DNA of 64,000 nt from Lentilactobacillus diolivorans DSM 14421 (GCF_001434255.1 NZ_AZEY01000098.1:91985-155984), one strand, 5' to 3'; counted from the stretch's first letter, positions 43,503-52,875 are shown. Notes: generated from the sequence alone by a model not told the origin. Made by a program: numbers and translations.

Positions 43503-46500
43503 ATGGATACGGTAACGACCCGTTCAACTAGGAAGACACGAAAAATTCCAATATTTTTACTATATACAATTTGTTTTGGCATTATTTGTTTATTAACCTA
43601 CTCGTTACCCTGGTTAGCGGGCCGGACGTTAATTTGGAATGTGGATGGCATCGCCCAACATTTTCCGATTTTGGCGCAATTTCAACGAATTTTACAAGGA
43701 ACGGCTCATCAGTCGCTATTTGGCTGGTCATGGAACTTAGGGGCCGGCGCTGACCAGTTGACGACATTTGCCTTCTATATTGTTGGTGACCCGTTTAGCT
43801 ATTTGATTGCACTATTTCCTGCCAGCCAACTTGAGCTCGGGTATCAAGTTTTAATTCTTGTCCGACTTTATTTCGTTGGTCTATCATTTCTTGCTTGGGC
43901 AAATCAGCGGTCCTTTAGTCGTCACAGTAAATTAATCGGGACGTTGATTTATACGTTTGCGGGGTATAACTTCTATGTTTCAATGCACCACCCGTTTTTC
44001 CTACTGCCAATGATTATTTTCCCATTACTCGCGATGGGGATCGAAAAAGTCCTTCATGGACAAAATTGGTTACCGTTAGCCATTGCGGTTGGCCTAGCGT
44101 TAATTAGCAACTTTTATTTTGCGTATATGCTGGCATTAGGGACATTGGTTTATTTACTAACCCGATACTTTCATTTGCGGGCGATCATTCTGGATCATTT
44201 ACCACCACTTAGGATTCTATATTGTCTTGGTCAGGCAATTGTGACCGGTTTATTAATGGCTGGGGTAGTCTTATTTCCAACCTTATTAGCCGTTTTTCAA
44301 TCAACCAGAATTGCTTACCACGCGAAGTTTGCGAATGGTTTGCTGTTATATCCGCCTAAATACTATTTATCCATACCAAATCAATTAATCACCAGCACGA
44401 CAATTAAAGATTATTGGCTTGTGTTGAACTTCTGTGGGGTTGTGTTTCTGGCAGCGATCTTTGTGTTGCGGCATTTTAAACAATACCGAGCCTTAGCGAC
44501 TATTATTGTATTAACATTCGTTGCGATCTTATTGCCACAAGTCAGTGCAGCCGCAAATGCACTTTCGACACCATCAAATCGTTGGTTATTTTTAACGGTG
44601 CTACCACTTAGTCTGGCTGTGATGATCTTTGTTGATCAGTTACCTCATTTAACCAGTAGTGATTTACGGTGGCTGATTGGGGCAACATCGGTTTTGATTG
44701 TTTTAGTTTTTGTAAGTAAAGGATTCACACTTAAGATTCCCCAAAATGATTTGATTGCATATGGCTTTTTAATCGCTTTTCTACTGTTAATTGCTTGCCA
44801 AAAGTCGTTGAACCTTTCGGCTAAAGGTGTGGCACTTGTGTTAACTGGTTTGGTATTAGTTAACATTATTAGTAATGGTCAGGGATGGCTCAGTCCAAAT
44901 AACAGTCGAAATCTGGATTCCGAATTAGGGACTGGAACAGCATCGAAATGGGCAAAAAATTACTATGATGGTGCTGAAAAGGGATTGCCTAAGAATGAAG
45001 GATTTTATCGGACAACCACGATGACCAATTTTTATCCTCGCCGAACGGCTGGCAACAATATTCCAATGATTTTGGGAACTCATGATTTGGGCGATTATTA
45101 TTCAATTCAGAACGGTTATCTTTATAAATTCAGCCGGTCACTTGGAAATGCTCAAGCGGTTGTTAATTCCGTGGTTGGTGAGGGTGATAGTCGGACAACG
45201 TTGTTAAATTTGCTGGGCGTTCGTTATATGTTTGCAAAAACGGATATTGTTAAACGACCACAAGCAATTCCATATGGGTTTCACTTTGTCAGAAATCCTA
45301 ATGGGTCAATTACGGATTTTCCAGAATTGCCAGTTCCTGGATTAAGTAATCACTCTGGAACGGTTTTGTTAAAATCTGATTTTGCGTTGCCGTTAGTTTA
45401 TATGCAAAAGCATGTCATTTCAGCAACTGATTATCATGAAATGGATGTGCTGCAGCGGGAACAGTCCCTTTTACAGGGAGCCCAGGTAGAAAAGCCGGTT
45501 TCAGGTATTTCGCGCACTCAGCCTAATCCCAAAACAGACTCGGTTTCTTATACAACCCGTCTGTTTGATCAGCATCTTGTTGATAATCCGGTTAAAGCAG
45601 TCATGGCTAGATTGCGGAAATCTCCGAATGCCAGATACCGGGATACGGCTAAGAAGTATCAAACTACGTTACCAGCAAACAAGGTGGCAATTTGGGAAAA
45701 GGCAACCGGCCTTAATCCAAATGGCAAACCGCTAAATAAGATCATTTCTCAAAATAGGGCAGTGATTTCCCGGAATATTAAGGAAAATCGGTCAGGGTTG
45801 CATTTAATGGATAATGACGCTCAAGGCCGACACCTGTCATATCAATTGAGGATTAATCACCCGCAACGTTATCGTAACAGTGAACTGTATCTGGTTATTG
45901 ATGGCATTTCAGAGACTCGTCATTCAATGATGGATCGATTAAACACTTTAAGAGCTGATTCTATTGTAACGGGGACCCCGGTTTCGAAATTACAAAAAAT
46001 TGATCGACTTAGAACAGCTGCCCAAGTACCTGATTTAGGCGGCTTCAGTGTTTCCGTCCGACTCGCCAATAATTTAGCGAAATTCCGACAATTACCAATG
46101 AATAATTTGTCGGATTATGAAGACCGGCAGCACGTGGTCCTAAATCTCGGCTATTCAAAGCGGCCCCAACAGTCAATGGTCGTTCGATTCGCTGGGGTTA
46201 AACAATTACGTTTCAAGCGTTTGAAATTGGTTGCAGTTCCATTTAACAAAAACTATGATCGTCAGGTTCGCAAACTTCAACGAACTGGTCTGCAATCCCA
46301 AAGAGTAACTAATGATGCCGTTACTGGTTACACACGGTTTAACAGTCAACCGCAGGTGATGGCAACTTCAATTCCGTACTCACCCGGTTGGCAGTTAAAA
46401 GTGGACGATCATCCAATTAAAACTTTTAAAGTTAACCAAGGATTTATTGGCGCTAGAATCCCAGCTGGAAGGCATTATATTCAGTTGAAGTATGCGACCC

Positions 46501-46604
46501 CAGGATTTAAATTAGGTATTATTTTGACAATGATTGGTATTGTCTGGTTTGGGGCTTTCTCAATTGGTTCTGGAATTCAGTTCCTTTATCGAAAGTGGCA
46601 TTAA
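43503..46604 (+). CDS. YfhO-family large membrane protein (GT-C-like)
   Basis: A 1033-residue protein. The ATG at 43503 follows GAGAGGGG; longer in-frame starts are unsupported. About 12-14 membrane segments fill residues 20-475 and one closes the C-terminus (1000-1025). LIWNVDGIAQHFPIL is the first external loop, in the position of the acidic motif of GT-C glycosyltransferases. Residues 480-990 form a large extracytoplasmic domain. YfhO relatives take part in sugar modification of teichoic acids or other wall polymers. It is monocistronic, and the exact polymer is unknown. Confidence 0.9.
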   Translation: MDTVTTRSTRKTRKIPIFLLYTICFGIICLLTYSLPWLAGRTLIWNVDGIAQHFPILAQFQRILQGTAHQSLFGWSWNLGAGADQLTTFAFYIVGDPFSYLIALFPASQLELGYQVLILVRLYFVGLSFLAWANQRSFSRHSKLIGTLIYTFAGYNFYVSMHHPFFLLPMIIFPLLAMGIEKVLHGQNWLPLAIAVGLALISNFYFAYMLALGTLVYLLTRYFHLRAIILDHLPPLRILYCLGQAIVTGLLMAGVVLFPTLLAVFQSTRIAYHAKFANGLLLYPPKYYLSIPNQLITSTTIKDYWLVLNFCGVVFLAAIFVLRHFKQYRALATIIVLTFVAILLPQVSAAANALSTPSNRWLFLTVLPLSLAVMIFVDQLPHLTSSDLRWLIGATSVLIVLVFVSKGFTLKIPQNDLIAYGFLIAFLLLIACQKSLNLSAKGVALVLTGLVLVNIISNGQGWLSPNNSRNLDSELGTGTASKWAKNYYDGAEKGLPKNEGFYRTTTMTNFYPRRTAGNNIPMILGTHDLGDYYSIQNGYLYKFSRSLGNAQAVVNSVVGEGDSRTTLLNLLGVRYMFAKTDIVKRPQAIPYGFHFVRNPNGSITDFPELPVPGLSNHSGTVLLKSDFALPLVYMQKHVISATDYHEMDVLQREQSLLQGAQVEKPVSGISRTQPNPKTDSVSYTTRLFDQHLVDNPVKAVMARLRKSPNARYRDTAKKYQTTLPANKVAIWEKATGLNPNGKPLNKIISQNRAVISRNIKENRSGLHLMDNDAQGRHLSYQLRINHPQRYRNSELYLVIDGISETRHSMMDRLNTLRADSIVTGTPVSKLQKIDRLRTAAQVPDLGGFSVSVRLANNLAKFRQLPMNNLSDYEDRQHVVLNLGYSKRPQQSMVVRFAGVKQLRFKRLKLVAVPFNKNYDRQVRKLQRTGLQSQRVTNDAVTGYTRFNSQPQVMATSIPYSPGWQLKVDDHPIKTFKVNQGFIGARIPAGRHYIQLKYATPGFKLGIILTMIGIVWFGAFSIGSGIQFLYRKWH

Positions 46605-46757
46605 TGGCTTAAAACCCGGTTGGCAATTGAGAGTTTAAGAATTAGCCGAGTGAGCGTCATTATTGAACTTATCAGAACACATCTTCTTGAAAATTGAACG
46701 CATAATGACTAGCATATTAATTGAATGCAAAAGATAAAGTGGTGAGGCTTAGGAATA

Positions 46758-47429
46758 ATGAAGAGACTAATTGAATTGATAATGATCGGATTTGTGGTGA
46801 TGATATCAATGGTGGTAGCAGATACTCAAGTGAGTGCTTCTGCGGTTAACAATTACATTGCAAGTCATAACATTACAAATGTTTCGATCACTAAGCAGAT
46901 TTGGGGAGGGTTTCCAAAGTATAAGTATCGTCATGGTAAAGGCAAGCCTGAGGGAGTCGTGGTCCATGAAACAGGCAATTCTAATTCAACTATTTTTGAC
47001 GAGATCGCTTATATGAAGAAGAATTATCGGAACGCTTTTGTCCACACCTTTATTGATGATGATCACATTATTAATATTGCCAACACCGATTATCTTTGTT
47101 GGGGCGTTGGTTATCCGGGTAATGCGCGTTTCGTTCAATTTGAACAGGTTCAGATGCACAGTAAGTCCAGCTTTGCTCATGAAGTTGAAAATGCAGCTTA
47201 CTACACGGCATATATTTTGAATAAATACAATCTTAAGCCAAATGATGCCGCGTATGATGGTAAAGGGACGGTCTGGTCACATAACTCAGTTGCCAAACAT
47301 TTGGGCGGCTCCGACCACACTGATCCGGTTGGGTATTATAGCCGAACTAGTAAGAAGTATTTTCATCATAAGTATACGATGAAACAGTTTTATCATTTGG
47401 TTTTAACAAATTATCACAATTTAAGCTAA
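46758..47429 (+). CDS. Secreted N-acetylmuramoyl-L-alanine amidase (Amidase_2/PGRP type)
   Basis: A 223-residue protein with signal peptide MKRLIELIMIGFVVMISMVV, cleaved near VSA|SAVN. The zinc fold is shown by GVVVHETGN (His near 70), RNAFVHTFID (about 95) and GGSDHTDPVGYY (His/Asp near 187). It cuts the bond between MurNAc and L-Ala in peptidoglycan. There is no separate wall-binding domain, unlike the GH25 enzymes nearby. The gene ends in a perfect terminator at 47433. Confidence 0.92.
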   Translation: MKRLIELIMIGFVVMISMVVADTQVSASAVNNYIASHNITNVSITKQIWGGFPKYKYRHGKGKPEGVVVHETGNSNSTIFDEIAYMKKNYRNAFVHTFIDDDHIINIANTDYLCWGVGYPGNARFVQFEQVQMHSKSSFAHEVENAAYYTAYILNKYNLKPNDAAYDGKGTVWSHNSVAKHLGGSDHTDPVGYYSRTSKKYFHHKYTMKQFYHLVLTNYHNLS

Positions 47430-47432
47430 AGT

Positions 47433-47483
47433 AAAAAAGTTGTTTGTAAAAGTCATGATTACTATTTACAAACAACTTTTTTT
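47433..47483 (+). terminator. Terminator after the amidase gene
   Basis: AAAAAAGTTGTTTGTAAA is inverted against TTTACAAACAACTTTTTT, with further T residues. Confidence 0.9.
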
Positions 47484-47501
47484 ATATTATGATCATTAAG
47501 T

Positions 47502-47512
47502 GTAATCGTTAC
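47502..47512 (+). promoter_or_regulatory. Candidate metal-regulator operator
   Basis: GTAATCGTTAC is a short inverted repeat just before the metal-binding lipoprotein gene. It recalls part of a Zur-type box but is not a full match. Confidence 0.3.
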
Positions 47513-47536
47513 TATTTAATAGGAAGAGGTAGAGTT

Positions 47537-48445
47537 ATGTTACATAAGTTGTTTAGATTCAAAACAGTTTTGCTGGCAGGATTGTTGGTCATGCTGGCAG
47601 TAGTTGGTGCGGGTTGTTCACAAAGCTCGTCACCAAGCAATGGTAAGATTAAAATCACGGCCACCACTGATTTTTATGGTGAGGTTGCCAAGGCCGTTGC
47701 CGGAAATAAGGGAACGGTTAATTCAGTAATTACCAATCCGAATGTTGATCCTCATGATTATGAGCCAACAACCAAAGTAGCCAAGGACGTGGTTGGTTCA
47801 AAAGTTGTTCTTGCCAACGGAATTGGTTACGATGGCTGGATGGATAAATTAGTCAAGAATACCAAGAACGTTGATTACATTAAAGTTGGTAACGACTTAA
47901 TGGGGAAACAGAATGGTGATAATCCACATCTTTGGTATAATCCAAAGACAATGCCAAAAGTTGCCAATACCATTGCAACTAAGCTTGGTAAGATTCAGCC
48001 AAAGAACAAGCAATATTTCAAGAATAATGCGAAGAAGTACATTAATTCACTCAAGCCAGTTAATACGAAGATTGCGCAATTAAAGAAAGTTGCTGCAACA
48101 AGCAAAAATAAGGATGTTTATACGAGTGAACCGGTTTTCGATTATGCGTTAGAGGCAATCGGCTTTAAAGTTGGCAATCCTCAATTTGAAAATGATACTG
48201 AAAAGGGTGTTGATCCATCACCACAAACGATCAAGACGATGCAAAATGGAATTAAGTCACATAAAATTGCCTTCTTCGTTTATAACTCACAGGTTGACGA
48301 TAAAACCGTTAATAATCTAGTTGCACTTGCTCATAAGAGTAATGTTCCTGTTTTGAAAGTTACTGAAACGTTACCATCTGGCAAAAATTACAAGTCATGG
48401 ATGGTCAGTCAATATAGTAGTTTGCTACAGATCTTGGAGAAGTAA
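47537..48445 (+). CDS. Metal ABC transporter substrate-binding lipoprotein (ZnuA/AdcA-like)
   Basis: A 302-residue protein starting at ATG 47537 (MLHKLFRFKTVLLAG). The lipobox VVGAGCSQ has its Cys near 28. Cluster A-I metal-binding features are NVDPHDYEPTTK (His near 73), GDNPHLWYNP (His near 137) and a C-terminal GVDPSPQTI (Asp/Ser). The third ligand region YTSEPVFDYALEAIGF carries Glu where many Zn proteins have His. It should bind Zn or Mn outside the membrane. The ATPase and permease are not adjacent, so it is an orphan component. Confidence 0.9.
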   Translation: MLHKLFRFKTVLLAGLLVMLAVVGAGCSQSSSPSNGKIKITATTDFYGEVAKAVAGNKGTVNSVITNPNVDPHDYEPTTKVAKDVVGSKVVLANGIGYDGWMDKLVKNTKNVDYIKVGNDLMGKQNGDNPHLWYNPKTMPKVANTIATKLGKIQPKNKQYFKNNAKKYINSLKPVNTKIAQLKKVAATSKNKDVYTSEPVFDYALEAIGFKVGNPQFENDTEKGVDPSPQTIKTMQNGIKSHKIAFFVYNSQVDDKTVNNLVALAHKSNVPVLKVTETLPSGKNYKSWMVSQYSSLLQILEK

Positions 48446-48480
48446 TGATTTGAGTTAGTTGTTAATAAGTTTACAAATCA

Positions 48481-48532
48481 AAAACGGGAAGTTCAAACAA
48501 AGATAATCTTTGTCTGGGCTTCCCGTTTTTTT
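48481..48532. terminator. Terminator between converging genes
   Basis: AAAACGGGAAGTTCAAACAA is inverted against TTGTCTGGGCTTCCCGTTTT, then T residues. Confidence 0.88.
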
Positions 48533-48541
48533 GGAGTCGTT

Positions 48542-49009
48542 TTAGTGAACAGGTTTTAGTTGAATCGCTTCTTTGAGTAATCGTTCAAGAATTGCTGCAA
48601 AAGTGGCTAAGATATATGGAACTGCCACGATGGCACTCATCATCAGAACCATCCCAGGTGCCTGTTCGATAATGGCAACGCGATAGATAAATGGTAAGAG
48701 AAACATATAGCAAACACCCATCCCAAAGACGGCTTTTTTAACTTTAATAATCGCGTTAAGTGCCGTGGTTGAGAAAGCAGTGTGATGATCGATAAGATTC
48801 AAAATGCGATAAGCGTTTATCGAAGCAAAGTAGAAGAGAATGGCTGATGCGTAAAGACCTGCTATAAAAAGTGATTGTTCAAGGAAGTAATGTGGATAGA
48901 TTATTTTGAGCTTTTCAAATAAATCAGGGAATCCCAAAGTGCAAAGTAGTAGAACCATTAACCCAAGGACAATCAATATGAGCTTTAAGAATAGAGTTAG
49001 AAATTTCAT
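48542..49009 (-). CDS. DUF2975 family membrane protein
   Basis: A 155-residue protein; ATG 49009 (MKFLTLFLKLILIVLG) follows GGAGGG. Four membrane segments lie at about 4-25, 42-64, 88-110 and 120-142, a DUF2975 pattern with NLIDHHTAFS between the second and third. In many genomes this family sits next to a small XRE regulator of the YozG type, absent here. Function unknown. Confidence 0.75.
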   Translation of the reverse strand: MKFLTLFLKLILIVLGLMVLLLCTLGFPDLFEKLKIIYPHYFLEQSLFIAGLYASAILFYFASINAYRILNLIDHHTAFSTTALNAIIKVKKAVFGMGVCYMFLLPFIYRVAIIEQAPGMVLMMSAIVAVPYILATFAAILERLLKEAIQLKPVH

Positions 49010-49295
49010 TGTTAAATCCCTCCTCAATTGGACCAAGCGTATCATTGCCCACTTGGTTAATCAATCAAGGGTGCTCAATCAAGGCGAACTTTAAGCAAAA
49101 CTGAAAATTATTACAAAACATTGACAGGGTGGCTGAGATTGTCATGTGAATTTAACTAAAGTAGTTAGATTGGTGAGGCAGAAGAATTTATCAATATCAT
49201 TCTAATTTCGGAATAGTCGGGTTTTATGGTATATTGCTATTATATTTGTCATTATCGTTATTTTTGAAAATGGATTAGCAGGAGTGAATAAATAA

Positions 49296-49988
49296 ATGAA
49301 AAGATCAAAAAAGATAGTCGCAGCGTTAATTGCTCTGACTGCTGGCGGCTTTCTCGCCATTAGCAGTACAAGTGTTTTGGCAAGTCAGCCCAAGACCGAC
49401 ATGGTTGATTTGTCAGCTTGGCAGGGTGCGATTAGTAACCTTGGTTACCAAAATATGAAGAATTCAGGCGTTAAAGCAATTACGATAAAAGCAACGGAAG
49501 GCACGTTTTATAAGAATCCACTGCTTGGGCAACAAACAGATACGGCGGTTCAGTCAGGGATGAGCATTAATTTTTATCACTTTGCTAATTTTACGACTAA
49601 GGCACAGGCGAAGAAAGAAGCCAAGTACTTTGTTAAAGCAGTTGAGTCAGTAACGAACCAGAAGAATGTGGTGATGGTTATTGATTTTGAAGCATCAAAA
49701 TTGGCTAAGCTGCCCATTGCGACTAATAATCGAAATGTGAAAGCCTTCAATAAAGTCGTTAAAGCTGCCGGATATTCGAAAACCGATCTTTATACGAACG
49801 CAAACTGGGTTGACAGTTATATTAGCATGACTTCTAAAAATAAGGGGTGGCTGGCGTCATACCCAACTAATCCAACTGGGGTGAGATATGCCGCAGCAAA
49901 TGCCTGGCAGTGGTCAAGCAGTTATAAATTTGGTGGTAAGACGAGCAGCCTTGATGTCAGCCAGATGAATAATGACTACTATACTTAA
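49296..49988 (+). CDS. GH25 muramidase, secreted, catalytic domain only
   Basis: A 230-residue protein with signal peptide MKRSKKIVAALIALTAGG, cleaved near VLA|SQPK. The GH25 barrel begins TDMVDLSAWQG (Asp) and has the catalytic pair in MVIDFEASKL (Asp and Glu near 125). The end NAWQWSSSYKFGG, then LDVSQMNNDYY, is family-typical. It hydrolyses MurNAc-GlcNAc linkages. It is about half the sequence of the next gene and lacks that gene's Ser-rich linker and SH3-like tail, suggesting duplication. Confidence 0.93.
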   Translation: MKRSKKIVAALIALTAGGFLAISSTSVLASQPKTDMVDLSAWQGAISNLGYQNMKNSGVKAITIKATEGTFYKNPLLGQQTDTAVQSGMSINFYHFANFTTKAQAKKEAKYFVKAVESVTNQKNVVMVIDFEASKLAKLPIATNNRNVKAFNKVVKAAGYSKTDLYTNANWVDSYISMTSKNKGWLASYPTNPTGVRYAAANAWQWSSSYKFGGKTSSLDVSQMNNDYYT

Positions 49989-50087
49989 CTCATAAAAGCA
50001 AGTGGACGTTTCTTCATAACGTTTCGATTTTTCATGATCATTAGCCGTCAAACAGTAAGCAACTGATGATTGAATGGATTTTAACGA

Positions 50088-50138
50088 TAAACACCCCCGA
50101 TACCTTAGCGTTTTGATGAGGTATCGGGGGTGTTTATT
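50088..50138. terminator. Terminator between converging GH25 genes
   Basis: TAAACACCCCCGATACC pairs with GGTATCGGGGGTGTTTA, with T residues. Confidence 0.92.
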
Positions 50139-50218
50139 TAATTGGAATTATGCTTAGTGACAACCAAAACTATGAGTTATCAAGAACGTGGCCTGAAAGA
50201 CAACTTTCGTCCTACTAT

Positions 50219-51373
50219 CTATTTATTGAGATAACCACGCCAGATCCAGCCACCGTGATTACCAGTCGTGCTCTTAACGTGGTAGTAAATGGCATATTTG
50301 CCAGTATTCTTTTTGTATAATTTTTGGTGTGCATCTGTGACCCAAGTAACATTTGGTAGATCAGCGTTATAACCGTAGCGAGTTCCCAGGTGTTTTGAAT
50401 AACGGGCACCAGCAGTTGTTTTATAGTAATGACTGTTCATCCCTCGTCGCCAAACCAGTTTGACGGAATTTGATCGGGCTGCTGAGTATTGACTACCTGA
50501 GGATTTAGATGGTCCAGGAACCATCACAACATTACCAGGTTGCTTACTGGAGCTGGAGGAAGGCGTTGAACTTGATGATGAACTGATTGAAGAACTCGAA
50601 GAACTTGAACTGGTAGTGTCTGTTGAGCTCCCTGTTGTTGATCCGGTACTTGCAGCCGTCGAGTTAAGATAATAATCGTTATTTAATTGACTGACATCAA
50701 GGTTTTGATTAATCGATGGGAATCGATAATCAGAAGCCCATTGCCAAGCATTGGCGTTGGGATATTTGGAACCGCTTGGTGCAGCCGGGTAGTCAGCAAT
50801 CCAGCCTGCATTAGCTGAGTTGGTGTCGATTACCTTGCCAACCCAGCTGGCCATGGTATATAAATCAGTCTTGTTATAACCAGCTTGATTCAGTGCGGAA
50901 TCAAAGGCAGCTAAATTAGCATCATTGTTTGCCTTGCCAAGGGATCCTAATTCGGAGGATTCAAAGTCGGCAACCATGACAACGTCCTTTGATGATGTCA
51001 CGGACTGGACGGCGTTTACAAAGTTTTGGGCTTCGCTGGTTGCGGCTGACGGACTTGTAAAATGAACAAAATGGTAAAAATTAATACTTAAACCGGCTTG
51101 TTGCGCATATTGAACTTGTTGGCTGAGGTCGGGATTAATGTATCCTTGACCCTCAGAGGCTTTGATGGTGACAGCTTTAACACCATTAGCAGCTAATGTT
51201 TGGTAGTCAGCGGCAGTTAAATTTCCCTGCCAGCTGGATACATCAACCATGTTGGTTTGCGGTAATGTGCTCGATGGGTAAAGTGCGGCATTGGCTGTCG
51301 TCGATGTGCCCATTAAGATACCACCAGCAATTAGGCCAAGAACTGCCAGCCCGTATTTTCGGTATTTCTTCAT
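50219..51373 (-). CDS. GH25 muramidase with Ser-rich linker and SH3-like tail
   Basis: A 384-residue secreted protein, with signal peptide MKKYRKYGLAVLGLIAGG, then TANA|ALYP. GH25 domain: TNMVDVSSWQGNL, VMVADFESSELG (Asp/Glu pair near 139-141) and LDVSQLNNDYY. A Ser/Thr-rich linker lies at about 238-290. The C-terminal module (about 300-384) ends GGWIWRGYLNK, similar to the modules at 14178 and 16757, probably for wall binding. The leader carries GATATGGGGGCA, shared with the S-layer-type gene. Confidence 0.93.
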   Translation of the reverse strand: MKKYRKYGLAVLGLIAGGILMGTSTTANAALYPSSTLPQTNMVDVSSWQGNLTAADYQTLAANGVKAVTIKASEGQGYINPDLSQQVQYAQQAGLSINFYHFVHFTSPSAATSEAQNFVNAVQSVTSSKDVVMVADFESSELGSLGKANNDANLAAFDSALNQAGYNKTDLYTMASWVGKVIDTNSANAGWIADYPAAPSGSKYPNANAWQWASDYRFPSINQNLDVSQLNNDYYLNSTAASTGSTTGSSTDTTSSSSSSSSISSSSSSTPSSSSSKQPGNVVMVPGPSKSSGSQYSAARSNSVKLVWRRGMNSHYYKTTAGARYSKHLGTRYGYNADLPNVTWVTDAHQKLYKKNTGKYAIYYHVKSTTGNHGGWIWRGYLNK

Positions 51374-51570
51374 GATTATATTGCCCCCATATCACATTTA
51401 TCGTTCATCGTGATAGTAACATGAATGGCGCCTTTGCAAAAGGCTTTTAACTTGGTTTTAACTTAATGAAGATCAATTGAAAACCGGTGGTAAATAATTG
51501 GTAATATTGGCTGGAAAATGTCATTAAAACTAAATCTTACGAGCTTGACAGGATCAATTTTGTGATGCAT

Positions 51571-52521
51571 TTACTCTGGAATATCGCCATTTTCAGGAAT
51601 ATAGTCAATCGAATCGGCAATTCGTTTTGGAATTGGAATTTGTGGGTCAACGTGAGGATTGTTTAAATGAATCAGGTTGTATGATTTGCGATACTCAGTC
51701 GGTGATAGGCCGGTTGAACTCTTAAATCGACGCATAAAGACTTTCGGATCGTTGAAATACGAGCTGTCAGCAACCTGTTTAATTGGCATTTCAGTTCGGA
51801 TCAGCAGCAGCGTTGCCACTTCTATTTTGACGTGGTTGAGGTACTGCAGAGTGGTCATCCCAGTATATTGTTTAAATAGCCGCGTTAGATAATCTGGATT
51901 AAGGTGGACCCGGTTGGCAATTTCAGCTACGGTCAGGGTACTGGACATGTTGGCTCGAATCCATTCTTTCATATAATTAATCCGGGTGCTGTCTTCATTT
52001 GAATCGGGTCGATTAAAGTATGACTTATAGAGCTGAATTAAAAGGGCAGATACCAAATAGTCGCGTTCCTCAATAAATGAAAGTTCGTTATGGATCGATA
52101 AGATCTGATGAATTAGGATTGTGGCCTCTTCATAATCGGTTAACTTAAAATACATAGGAAGAAAGATTTTGTGCTTGGCGGTTTTGTTTGCCCGAACTTC
52201 AGAAGTCATCGTTGCTTCGTCGGATTCAAAAGCGTCTTCCTTGTGTTGTGAGAAGAAGTGAAGCCAGTAAAAATCAACGTCATTCTCTGAGTCCTGATAA
52301 CCATAAAATGTTGTAAATGGTGGGACAATTAAGACTTCGTGGGGCTTTAACGTAAAGCGTTGATCGTTAATTTGTAAATAAATCGGTCCCTTAATACATA
52401 AAATGAGTTCGTAATCGCCCTTATGGTACATGCGACGATGCTTCCACGGACCATGCGCGATGAATTCACCACCTTTGTAATAAAGAAGTGTTTTTGCAAT
52501 TGTAAACGTTGAAAATAACAT
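51571..52521 (-). CDS. AraC-family regulator of the arabinoside locus
   Basis: A 316-residue protein starting after GGAGG. Residues 10-100 form the cupin-like sensor domain (YELILCIKGPIYLQINDQRF, then LKPHEVLIVPPFTTF). Residues 190-290 carry two helix-turn-helix motifs (LTVAEIANRVHLNPDYLTRLF and PIKQVADSSYFNDPKVFMRRF, then GLSPTEYR). Diverges from the GPH symporter and GH127 genes, which it should activate with a sugar ligand. Direct repeats in the gap are its likely sites. Confidence 0.92.
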   Translation of the reverse strand: MLFSTFTIAKTLLYYKGGEFIAHGPWKHRRMYHKGDYELILCIKGPIYLQINDQRFTLKPHEVLIVPPFTTFYGYQDSENDVDFYWLHFFSQHKEDAFESDEATMTSEVRANKTAKHKIFLPMYFKLTDYEEATILIHQILSIHNELSFIEERDYLVSALLIQLYKSYFNRPDSNEDSTRINYMKEWIRANMSSTLTVAEIANRVHLNPDYLTRLFKQYTGMTTLQYLNHVKIEVATLLLIRTEMPIKQVADSSYFNDPKVFMRRFKSSTGLSPTEYRKSYNLIHLNNPHVDPQIPIPKRIADSIDYIPENGDIPE

Positions 52522-52544
52522 TTTTTAGAGCCTCCAATCTTATG

Positions 52545-52562
52545 TCGGAAATGATCACCAAA
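52545..52562. promoter_or_regulatory. Candidate AraC-site repeat 1
   Basis: TCGGAAATGATCACCAAA; 17 of 18 bases match repeat 2. It lies 24 bases upstream of the AraC start codon. Confidence 0.6.
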
Positions 52563-52590
52563 CCTACACAAATTAAGAAAAACACAAACA

Positions 52591-52608
52591 TCGGAAATCA
52601 TCACCAAA
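52591..52608. promoter_or_regulatory. Candidate AraC-site repeat 2
   Basis: TCGGAAATCATCACCAAA in direct orientation, 46 bases from repeat 1. Confidence 0.6.
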
Positions 52609-52673
52609 TGTTCAAAATGTATGAGTAACGGGCGTCTTAGCGGTCTGTTCAAGGATTAATTTATATTAACTAG

Positions 52674-52688
52674 TCGGATAAAATCACC
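52674..52688. promoter_or_regulatory. Candidate AraC-site repeat 3 (degenerate)
   Basis: TCGGATAAAATCACC matches repeat 2 at 12 of 15 bases. It lies just before the extended -10 box TGCTATTAT near 52694, where an activator bound upstream would touch RNA polymerase. Confidence 0.45.
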
Positions 52689-52720
52689 TCTTGTGCTATT
52701 ATAGACCTTTTTTATTTACT

Positions 52721-52734
52721 TGGAAACGCTTACT
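52721..52734 (+). promoter_or_regulatory. Cre site upstream of the GPH symporter
   Basis: TGGAAACGCTTACT fits the CcpA consensus at about 12 of 14 positions, just past the likely promoter, in a position suited to block elongation when preferred sugars are present. Confidence 0.7.
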
Positions 52735-52861
52735 ATAATAACCGTAATATGAATCATATCTTTTAACTCAAATCAACGAGAGGGTGATTGTTTTAAAAGC
52801 CAGTGTGACTGGTTGACACTGGTAACCAGATTCAAGCGTCAGCTATTTTTTATCATCTTTA

Positions 52862-52875
52862 TGTAAGCGTTTAAA
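52862..52875 (+). promoter_or_regulatory. Second cre site in the GPH leader
   Basis: TGTAAGCGTTTAAA lies 25 bases before the start codon; close fit to the CcpA consensus. Confidence 0.65.

Noticed and set aside
44645..44866. Minus-strand frame inside the YfhO gene
   Set aside because: Antisense shadow with no ribosome site.
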